12,284 bases of DNA. Source: Gammaproteobacteria bacterium (GTDB lineage Bacteria; Pseudomonadota; Gammaproteobacteria; Arenicellales; Poriferihabitantaceae). Within the stretch, counting starts at the first letter, position 1; every line of letters begins with the position of its first letter. The notes under the pieces were generated by a model. It had not been told where the DNA came from. It did not search any database and saw nothing but the letters and a program-made list of their open reading frames with translations. The position numbers and the translations under genes were made by a program. Positions 1 through 5,107 of this stretch are shown here, one piece after another. Where the stretch lies: assembly GCA_024679435.1 (NCBI GenBank), contig JAIBDK010000032.1, positions 1 to 12,284 of the forward strand, given 5' to 3'.

Positions 1-75
1 CATAACCAGATTCAGCGAAAACGTAAGATTTATGTTTGCCAAAAATGCAGGCAATCCCTGATATCTCAAAATTAA
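1..75 (+). CDS. sprT: SprT family zinc-metalloprotease-like protein, C-terminal fragment
   Basis: The first frame is open from the window edge to a TAA at 73-75, giving 24 residues that begin HNQIQRK and contain YVCQKC. The E. coli SprT C-terminus, as I recall it, has the same layout: an HN pair, a basic stretch, then Y-x-C-x-x-C and a hydrophobic residue a few positions later. The CxxC here (codons 13 and 16) would be half of the C-terminal zinc site. The catalytic HExxH region lies outside the window. SprT-family proteins resemble the eukaryotic DNA-protein-crosslink protease Spartan; the bacterial role is poorly defined. The fragment is short, so the call rests on motif spacing only. Another zinc-ribbon tail is the main alternative. 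Confidence 0.68.
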   Translation, partial: HNQIQRKRKIYVCQKCRQSLISQN

Positions 76-135
76 TTTTCCTTCCGTTGAATGTGGAGAT
101 GCCGGGCCCTTTAGCCGGTAAGTTTAGTGCGCCCA

Positions 136-160
136 AGATCATTAACCCACTAAATGATCT
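136..160. repeat. 8-bp inverted repeat upstream of the NTAQ1 gene
   Basis: Arms AGATCATT (136-143) and AATGATCT (153-160) are perfect complements around a 9-base spacer. No T-run follows, so a terminator for sprT is unlikely. It lies about 90 bases before the next start codon and could be a regulator site, but nothing links it to a known factor. Confidence 0.3.
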
Positions 161-200
161 GCGGTCATACTGTCATTTATTAATTGTCCGCGTTAGATGG

Positions 201-238
201 TTGTCAACATGATTGCAGATGTACAATAAACTCAGAGG
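201..238 (+). promoter_or_regulatory. Candidate promoter and ribosome binding site for the NTAQ1 gene
   Basis: TTGTCA (201-206) resembles a -35 and TACAAT (222-227) a -10, each one base from the sigma-70 consensus. The spacer is only 15 bases, shorter than optimal. AGAGG (234-238) sits 9 bases before the ATG at 248 and is a good Shine-Dalgarno. If this promoter is right, transcription would start near 234 and the leader would be very short. The ribosome site is the firmer part of the call. Confidence 0.35.
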
Positions 239-247
239 CCCTTGTAG

Positions 248-796
248 ATGCCGTTTCGTGAGAACTATAAATACACACCTCGTTACTGTGAAGAAAATGT
301 CTGGCACTTATGCAATGATGCGATCGGTGATGATGGAAAGGCGGTGTTTATTTCCAATCAAAATAAGCAGTGTCCGATGTGGCATCAGCGGGCTGCTGCC
401 GTGGGAGATCCGGTTATCTGGGATTATCACGTTGTCTATCTCAGCAGGGTTGAGAAGCAATGGATGATTTTTGATCTGGATACCACGCTGGAGTTTCCCG
501 CTAATTTCGAAGTTTACCTGTCAGCATCATTTCCGAGAAGTATAAGAACAGGATACGAACCGGTATTTCGGATTGTGGACGCGGATGAATTCGTAGCGAT
601 ATTTTGTTCTGACAGAGAACATATGAGATCCAGGGATGGGAAATACTTGAGTAGTCCCCCTGAATGGCCTTTGATTTGCGGAGGTGCTGAAAATAATCTT
701 AGTCGATTTCTGAATTTTAGAGATTTATTCGTCGGGCAAATCGTGAATCACGCAGATTTTAAACAAAAGTTCTCAGGCGCAGAAACCTTGGAATGA
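248..796 (+). CDS. Protein N-terminal glutamine amidohydrolase (NTAQ1/WDYHV family)
   Basis: This 182-residue protein matches human NTAQ1, as I recall its sequence, along its whole length. NTAQ1 deamidates N-terminal Gln to Glu, creating a secondary destabilising residue in the N-degron pathway. The signature blocks are YCEENVW (13-19), VFISN (33-37), VIWDYHVV (56-63), FDLDT (75-79), SDREHM and the C-terminal NL..F / F..KF region. The catalytic triad of the human enzyme (Cys28, His81, Asp97) maps to Cys14, His61 and Asp76, all present. Human NTAQ1 has about 205 residues; the difference is mainly a shorter N-terminus, so the gene looks full length. No signal peptide or membrane segment is seen, so it should be cytosolic. 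The ATG at 248 has a good Shine-Dalgarno. It follows the SprT gene by 172 bases; no other N-degron gene is in view. The family is chiefly eukaryotic, so transfer is plausible but unproven. Confidence 0.92.
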   Translation: MPFRENYKYTPRYCEENVWHLCNDAIGDDGKAVFISNQNKQCPMWHQRAAAVGDPVIWDYHVVYLSRVEKQWMIFDLDTTLEFPANFEVYLSASFPRSIRTGYEPVFRIVDADEFVAIFCSDREHMRSRDGKYLSSPPEWPLICGGAENNLSRFLNFRDLFVGQIVNHADFKQKFSGAETLE

Positions 797-1216
797 ATAA
801 AGGCGTTGAGACTGAAAAACCCATTCGAGCCGCCCGTTGGATGAGAGTGCAGAATTGGTAACCATACAAATTTCATTATCAGCCAAATTCCTATGAGTGA
901 CGCAATTGCCTGACTTTTTACCCGGTGTGTGTCCGGGTGTCGGCACAGCGAAACTTTGTTTGAGGAAAGTTTGGGAGTGCTCCTGTTCATAATGTTGGAA
1001 AGATTTTAGTTTTAATTTAATGGCTTAATTGTCTATAAAAAATTGATAGCTGAGATTTCATTGCTACCTGATTGATTTTATTATGCAGGTGTCCTTATTT
1101 TTGCCCTGGTGATTAGGCTTGGTCAGTTTGAGGTTAACATGATGTCTAAAATATGGTTTTCTTAGTAGTGAACTTAAGTTTTCAATAATTGCTAAATAAG
1201 CGATACATATCAGATA

Positions 1217-1262
1217 TTTACCCCCTTAATGTTTTTAGGAATAATAAGATTAGGTGGGTAAA
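1217..1262. repeat. Long imperfect inverted repeat in the A+T-rich gap
   Basis: TTTACCC (1217-1223) pairs with GGGTAAA (1256-1262). The pairing can extend inward (CC with GG, then TAAT with ATTA) if single bases bulge out, giving a stem of about 13 pairs. There is no T-run after it on either strand, so it is not an obvious terminator. Confidence 0.35.
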
Positions 1263-1691
1263 ACAGAATCACCTTGAAAGATGTTTTAATATAGTTTTTT
1301 CAATTTGGTAACTTGTTTAAAAACAAATGCTTAATGATTATATTTATAATAAATTTAGAATTAGGGCGGTTAAAATTAAGTTGTTGCTAAGCCGACAATT
1401 TTTTCTGATTTCTTAATCCTTTTTCGAGGTTGTTGTTGTAAGTTAGAATGATTTTGAATTGCGTGAGTCGAATATTCTGGTAACGATTAGGCATGTCGCC
1501 AGTAGCATTGTGATTTTTAGGGTTCGTTTTCATTGTATTAATTTTTTCAAAATTCTTCCATGCAGGCGCCCGAAGGGAACCTTGAGTGTGGAAATGGATT
1601 TTATAAATTCTTCATTTCATTTCAAAAAAAATAACGATAAAACATAAATTTAAGATTTTTTATTGAATAAAATTCTTGGAAAAAGGTTGAG

Positions 1692-1708
1692 AGTGGAACG
1701 TTACCACT
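1692..1708. promoter_or_regulatory. Small dyad, possible operator upstream of the regulator gene
   Basis: AGTGG (1692-1696) and CCACT (1704-1708) form a perfect 5-bp inverted repeat with a 7-base spacer containing AACGTT. The centre-to-centre distance is about one helical turn, as expected for a dimeric winged-helix protein. It lies about 75 bases before the regulator start codon. Binding is inferred only from position and symmetry. Confidence 0.3.
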
Positions 1709-1724
1709 ATAGATATTCTTATTG

Positions 1725-1768
1725 TTAGGACCCATAATGAGGGGTATAGTACTCATTTAAAGTCCTAA
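1725..1768. promoter_or_regulatory. Two-tier inverted repeat just upstream of the regulator start
   Basis: The outer arms TTAGGAC (1725-1731) and GTCCTAA (1762-1768) are perfect complements. Inside a symmetric 4 x 4 internal loop, AATGAG (1736-1741) pairs with CTCATT (1752-1757) around a 10-base loop. The element ends 14 bases before the ATG at 1783, and no clear Shine-Dalgarno lies between. It could be an autoregulatory operator in DNA or a leader hairpin that limits ribosome access. Confidence 0.5.
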
Positions 1769-1782
1769 TATTTGCTTAAAAA

Positions 1783-2376
1783 ATGAACAATTTGCGGCCT
1801 TCTCAACTCGCTGGTAGTCTTTTTACCAAGGTTCAACAACAGGTTTTAGGACTACTTTTTAGCTACCCTGAAAACTCTTTTTATCAAAATGAAATAATCG
1901 CTTTTGCCGATATGGGCAAGGGGTCCGTCGTAAGAGAATTGCGAAAACTCAAGTTTGCCAATTTAATCGTGCAAACCAGAGTGGGAAACCAACTACATTA
2001 TCAGGCAAATGCAAATAGCATTATTTTTGCGGAACTGTGCAGTGTCGTAAATAAAACGCTTGGACGGGAAGAATTAATAAGGTCTGCGGTTGAGTCGCTC
2101 TCTAATGTCGTTGATCAGGCATTTATTTATGGAGACTTTGTTAATGGCCGAGAGAAAGTTGATGACACTATTTCGGTGATCCTTGTGTCGGACAGGCTGA
2201 CGCCCGGGAGTGCGTCGAAGGTATTTTCACCGGTGGAAGAGGCGATTGGTGTGAAAATAGATTTTACGATTCTGGATAAAAATCAATATGCAGAGAGAAT
2301 TACTCGCAAGCAATCCTTCATTTCACAGGTCATGGCACAGCCTAAACTTTGGTTGACCGAGAAATCGGGCAAATAG
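1783..2376 (+). CDS. Winged-helix regulator fused to a degenerate nucleotidyltransferase-fold domain
   Basis: The protein has 197 residues. Residues about 12-75 look like a winged helix: a first helix (VQQQVLGLLFSYP), a recognition-type helix (GKGSVVRELRKLKFANLI) and a wing (VQTRVGNQLHYQAN). Residues about 105-165 resemble the minimal nucleotidyltransferase (Pol beta superfamily) fold: AFIYGDFVNGR stands where hFGSxxxG is expected, followed by VDDTISVILV where SDIDLxV is expected. By that alignment the second motif residue Ser is Asp118, and the two catalytic Asp are Thr129 and Ser131, so catalysis is probably lost. Such two-domain proteins are usually annotated as transcriptional regulators. 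Transcription control is inferred from the HTH; the second domain may sense a ligand or mediate contacts. No HEPN partner gene lies beside it, arguing against a classic MNT/HEPN toxin-antitoxin pair. The ATG lacks a clear Shine-Dalgarno, and the gene lies next to the A+T-rich gap. Confidence 0.72.
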   Translation: MNNLRPSQLAGSLFTKVQQQVLGLLFSYPENSFYQNEIIAFADMGKGSVVRELRKLKFANLIVQTRVGNQLHYQANANSIIFAELCSVVNKTLGREELIRSAVESLSNVVDQAFIYGDFVNGREKVDDTISVILVSDRLTPGSASKVFSPVEEAIGVKIDFTILDKNQYAERITRKQSFISQVMAQPKLWLTEKSGK

Positions 2377-2507
2377 TGGCAATTTGGAAATAAGACTCAG
2401 TTTTAGGTTTTATATTAACAAATACATAAATACTCAAAGAGCAGAATAATCTAAGAGATCGGGTACACTAGCAAGGTGAAATCGTCATATCATTTGTAAT
2501 AATATGA

Positions 2508-3269
2508 GTGTCCGCTCAACTAGAAGATAAAGGTGAAATTCAAAAGTTGGATGTTAAAACTAAAAATTCGCTTGGTTGGCTAATGTTGCTGCTTGCGCTG
2601 GCGGGCACTGGTTGGGCGTTCTATGATGCTTCGCTTCGTCTCAAGGCGCTTAATATGGAGGACCAGCAGTTTAATTTTGGCGTGTCAACGATTTCTGGAA
2701 GCATGACGTCAAAAGATTCACTGGAGGGAGTTATTAGTCAGCATTTGTTCGGTGTGGTTCCGGTCCCGGTAAAAGTAGAGAAAAAAGTGGTGGAGCCGCC
2801 CAAAGTAGTCAATGCTCCAAAAACTAAATTGAATCTGATATTGACTGGGATTATCTCAAGCTCAGGTGCAGGACCGAGCTTTGCCATGATTGAAATTTCA
2901 AGAGGTGAGACGGGTCTCGTAGCGGTGGGGAATAAGATTGGTAAAACCGGAGCGACCCTTCACGCCATTGAATCAGATCATATTCTTATTGATAGAGGTG
3001 GGGAGATAGAGAAACTTTTACTGGAACGCAGTCAGTTGGAACTAGATTCGGTATCGTCTGCGAGGCCGCTGGCTGTTAAAGAGGTTGAGCTAAGTGCTGC
3101 GGAACTTTCGGTGTTGTCCGAGGTAGGCCAGGTCTCAGAAAATGACGTCAGCAATCCTCTTCTGGAAGCAGAAAAAGAACAGGAGTTTTCTGATGAGAAC
3201 TTTATTCAATCTGAATTAGCGGGACAGGGTGAGCTAGACGATGCGGAACTGGAAGTTCCAGAGCAATAA
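2508..3269 (+). CDS. Type II secretion system protein GspC-like, inner-membrane
   Basis: GspC links the inner-membrane platform of the type II secretion system to the GspD secretin. This 253-residue protein has a short cytoplasmic N-terminus, one membrane segment (about 22-38, LGWLMLLLALAGTGWAFYD), a periplasmic linker with HLFGV (80-84), a Pro/Val/Lys-rich stretch (86-105) and a homology region (about 106-173) with LNLILTGIIS, an AVGNKIG turn and the paired LHAIESDHILIDRGGEIEKL pattern, all typical of the GspC HR domain. The C-terminal PDZ or coiled-coil domain found in many GspC proteins is absent; residues 177-253 are instead rich in Glu/Asp. No gspD or other gsp gene is in view. The frame starts with GTG at 2508, right after an in-frame TGA, with a poor ribosome site. 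An alternative TTG at 2547 (residue 14) follows AGGTGA (2531-2536) and could be the true start; the membrane segment is kept either way. Confidence 0.8.
   Translation: MSAQLEDKGEIQKLDVKTKNSLGWLMLLLALAGTGWAFYDASLRLKALNMEDQQFNFGVSTISGSMTSKDSLEGVISQHLFGVVPVPVKVEKKVVEPPKVVNAPKTKLNLILTGIISSSGAGPSFAMIEISRGETGLVAVGNKIGKTGATLHAIESDHILIDRGGEIEKLLLERSQLELDSVSSARPLAVKEVELSAAELSVLSEVGQVSENDVSNPLLEAEKEQEFSDENFIQSELAGQGELDDAELEVPEQ
2531..2536 (+). promoter_or_regulatory. Shine-Dalgarno-like AGGTGA inside the annotated GspC start region
   Basis: AGGTGA lies 10 bases before an in-frame TTG at 2547. The upstream GTG at 2508 has no comparable site. This makes a 240-residue GspC starting at 2547 a real alternative to the 253-residue form. 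Confidence 0.35.
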
Positions 3270-3416
3270 AGTGAAGCCATAAAATGTTGTGAGGTTCGCC
3301 GAAGATTCACTAGAGGTGCGTTATTCTGATGAAAAAACCAATCACCAATTTTTGCATCTAACTTTGAACGTTTGCGCTGTCATTGGTGTGAGTGAAAGAC
3401 GATTGCTGAAAAAATG

Positions 3417-3462
3417 GCATGCATTGAGTTTTTTCGATGTTTTATCTTGCATGCGAAAAAAC
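3417..3462. repeat. Interleaved inverted repeats downstream of the GspC gene
   Basis: GCATGCA (3417-3423) is complementary to TGCATGC (3448-3454). GTTTTTTCG (3428-3436) is complementary to CGAAAAAAC (3454-3462). The two pairings interleave, so they compete or would form a pseudoknot-like arrangement. They lie in the 284-base gap 3270-3553, which holds no gene I can support. A structured RNA end, a small RNA or a protein-binding region are all possible. Confidence 0.4.
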
Positions 3463-3486
3463 CGAATAAAAATTCTGCCACAGTAC

Positions 3487-3520
3487 AAAGCTAAACGTCG
3501 CAGAGCCGCGTTTAGCTTTT
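3487..3520 (+). terminator. Rho-independent terminator (probably two-way) between GspC and kinase genes
   Basis: AAAGCTAAACG (3487-3497) and CGTTTAGCTTT (3509-3519) form a perfect 11-bp stem around an 11-base loop, ending in a run of four T on the plus strand. The minus strand has only three T after the stem. It sits between convergent genes and probably ends the GspC transcript, and perhaps the kinase transcript too. Confidence 0.75.
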
Positions 3521-3553
3521 AAAAAACAAGGAAATTTAGGGCTTTAGTTGGAT

Positions 3554-4495
3554 TTACCCCAGAGAAATTTCAGTGCCGAAGTTTTCCTGATATCGGTTTT
3601 CTATGTCGCTTCGACTGGGTTTGTGGTTTTGGGTCCCGGGTTGTTCAATTTTGATACCCCCCATTAATGAAGCCAGTTGCCCGGTAGATTGCCAATCCCA
3701 TTGGTTGGTAACACCGTAAAGCAGTCCGGAGCGGAAGGCATCACCGCAACCTGTGGGGTCCTTCAATGCTGATACCTTGATTGGGTCGATATGGATTTGC
3801 TCGCCGGCCGAGTAGATGTCGGAGCCATCCCCACCGCGGGTAACGATCAGGGCATTGACTTCTTTTGCGACCTGTTCAAGGTTCATACCCGTTTTATCCA
3901 TGAGAAGTTTTGACTCGTAATCATTTACGCAGACATAATCAGCCTGTTTGATAAATGAAGTTAGTTCTTCGCCGTCGAACATAGGAAGGCCCTGACCCGG
4001 GTCAAAGAAAAAGGGTATCTCGGCTTCGGCGAATTGCGCAGAATGTTCTATCATTGCATCACGACCGTCCGGAGCGACAATGCCAAGAGAGATATCCTTG
4101 GCATCCGAAACCTTGTTTTTGTGAGCAAAATTCATCGCTCCCGGGTGAAATGCTATGATCTGGTTGTTGTCTGTATCCGTTGTGACAAAGGCCTGAGCAG
4201 TATAGGAGTTGTCAATCTCCATGACGTGAGTCTGGTCCAGGCCAATGTTACCCATCCATTTGCGATAGGGTTCAAAATCCTCTCCTACGGTGCCCATAGG
4301 AACCGGTGTGCCACCCAGCAGGTGAAGATTATAGGCGATGTTTCCGGAACATCCACCAAACTCTCTGCGCATCTCAGGGGCGAAGAAACAGACATTCAAA
4401 ATATGTACCTGATCTGGCAAAATATGGTTTTTAAACTGATCTTGAAATACCATGATGGTGTCATAGGCAAACGAACCGGTAACAAGTGTTCTCAA
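3554..4495 (-). CDS. PfkB-family kinase, probably adenosine-kinase type
   Basis: This 313-residue protein is a full-length ribokinase/PfkB fold enzyme that would transfer the ATP gamma-phosphate to a sugar or nucleoside hydroxyl. The N-terminal signature is REFGGCSGNIAYNL (44-57). The C-terminal signature is DPTGCGDAFRSG (246-257), with Asp252 as catalytic base and the GCGD anion hole. VNDYE (190-194) and VTRGGDGS (218-225) are further family motifs. Bacterial homologues of this layout are usually annotated as adenosine kinase or 'carbohydrate kinase'; the substrate cannot be proven from motifs. The frame begins with TTG at 4495, favoured because AGGAG (4504-4508 on the complement) lies 8 bases upstream and MRTLVTGSFAYD is the expected N-terminus. 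It begins 43 bases after the fur stop on the same strand with no clear terminator between, so it may be cotranscribed with fur. Confidence 0.88.
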   Translation of the reverse strand: MRTLVTGSFAYDTIMVFQDQFKNHILPDQVHILNVCFFAPEMRREFGGCSGNIAYNLHLLGGTPVPMGTVGEDFEPYRKWMGNIGLDQTHVMEIDNSYTAQAFVTTDTDNNQIIAFHPGAMNFAHKNKVSDAKDISLGIVAPDGRDAMIEHSAQFAEAEIPFFFDPGQGLPMFDGEELTSFIKQADYVCVNDYESKLLMDKTGMNLEQVAKEVNALIVTRGGDGSDIYSAGEQIHIDPIKVSALKDPTGCGDAFRSGLLYGVTNQWDWQSTGQLASLMGGIKIEQPGTQNHKPSRSDIENRYQENFGTEISLG

Positions 4496-4503
4496 TGGAA
4501 TTA

Positions 4504-4508
4504 CTCCT
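4504..4508 (-). promoter_or_regulatory. Strong Shine-Dalgarno supporting a TTG start for the kinase
   Basis: The complement reads AGGAG, 8 bases before the TTG codon at 4495-4493. There is no in-frame ATG at a comparable place, so this site decides the start. Confidence 0.7.
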
Positions 4509-4538
4509 GATAGTTATTTTTAAAAAAGTGAGGCGAAT

Positions 4539-4952
4539 CTAACTCAAACTGCAACGTTTGCACAATCCATATAGCGTCAGAGAATGATCCTGAATGATAA
4601 AACCATGGTCTTCTGCAACTTTTTCCTGCTGCTCCTCAATACGTTTATCAAGAAACTCGGTGACGCTGCCGCATTTTACGCAAACCATGTGGTCGTGATG
4701 ATCTTCGTCATTGAGTTCAAATACCGAACGCTCACCTTCAAAGTTATGGCGTATAACCAGATCAGCATCTTCAAATTGTGTGAGTACTCGATAAACCGTT
4801 GCTAGTCCGATAGACCCTTCATCTTCGAGTAGCTCCTTGTAGACGTCTTCCGCTGATAGGTGGCGAACTTTACTGTTCTCAAGAATAGACAGCACCCGAA
4901 GTCTTGGGAGGGTGGTTTTTAGTCCCGCTTGTTTTAGATCGATTCCGTCCAC
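4539..4952 (-). CDS. fur: Ferric uptake regulator Fur
   Basis: Fur is the Fe(II)-responsive dimeric repressor of iron acquisition genes. The 137-residue protein has the winged-helix part at about 1-80 (GLKTTLPRLRVLSILE, then LSAEDVYKEL, then the recognition region IGLATVYRVLTQFEDADLV). The dimerisation part has the metal-binding HHDH (85-88), the zinc pairs C91xxC94 and C131xxC134, and H123 in QDHSLTLYG. The retained TVYRVL and HHDHMVC blocks fit Fur rather than Zur or PerR. The start is GTG at 4952, which gives the usual Fur N-terminus; the ribosome site is weak. The gene lies 155 bases after ubiI on the same strand but has its own likely promoter. I see no convincing Fur box in front of it. 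Confidence 0.95.
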   Translation of the reverse strand: MDGIDLKQAGLKTTLPRLRVLSILENSKVRHLSAEDVYKELLEDEGSIGLATVYRVLTQFEDADLVIRHNFEGERSVFELNDEDHHDHMVCVKCGSVTEFLDKRIEEQQEKVAEDHGFIIQDHSLTLYGLCKRCSLS

Positions 4953-4984
4953 GAAATATTACTTTCTGGTCAAATACCGTTTCG

Positions 4985-4990
4985 ATTATA
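4985..4990 (-). promoter_or_regulatory. Probable -10 element of the fur promoter
   Basis: The complement reads a perfect TATAAT preceded by ATG, so it lacks a true extended -10. It lies 32 bases before the fur GTG, giving a predicted leader of about 25 bases. A convincing -35 is not visible (CCTGTT at 17 bases is weak), which suggests an activator or a moderate promoter. Confidence 0.45.
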
Positions 4991-5107
4991 CATCACTGCG
5001 CGTTATAAACAGGAGGAATCACCTGCGGGATGCGTCCCAAGGAAATTGTCAGAGCCGATAAGGTGCTATTCGCTGCTTTCTTTATTTTAAACCGTTCAGA
5101 TTCCGTT

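Larger units (their letters stand above)
797..1782. other. A+T-rich intergenic region without a credible gene
   Basis: Nearly 1 kb separates the amidase from the next regulator. From about 1000 onward the DNA is strongly A+T-rich: 12 G/C in 60 bases at 1321-1380 and 9 in 60 at 1621-1680, against about half in the flanking conserved genes. Open frames are short (80 codons on the minus strand at 748-990, 62 codons on plus at 1459-1647) and show no domain, composition or ribosome site that supports them. Small dyads occur: AAACTTT/AAAGTTT (951-957, 966-972), CCCGG/CCGGG (921-925, 933-937) and a longer one at 1217-1262. No tRNA, transposase remnant or array is visible. It may be a decayed insertion or an untranslated regulatory region. 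Confidence 0.6.

Noticed and set aside
748..990. 80-codon minus-strand frame overlapping the end of the NTAQ1 gene
   Set aside because: Antisense overlap, no recognisable domain, no ribosome site; the peptide looks like random translation.
1328..1352. Possible Fur box in A+T-rich DNA (TTAATGATTATATTT)
   Set aside because: Too few matches to the 19-bp consensus, and such matches are expected by chance in DNA of this composition.
1459..1647. 62-codon plus-strand frame in the A+T-rich gap
   Set aside because: No ribosome site, no homology I recognise, residue make-up reflects A+T-rich noise.
1783..3269. MNT/HEPN-type toxin-antitoxin pair formed by the regulator and the next gene
   Set aside because: The next gene is a GspC-type membrane protein, not a HEPN toxin, and the nucleotidyltransferase motif is degenerate.
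3289..3522. 77-codon plus-strand frame after the GspC gene, considered as a small gene or a gspD remnant
   Set aside because: It runs through the interleaved dyads and through the terminator, starts with GTG without a ribosome site, and resembles no secretin.
4034..4510. 158-codon plus-strand frame
   Set aside because: Wholly antisense to the PfkB kinase, whose motifs and ribosome site are clear.
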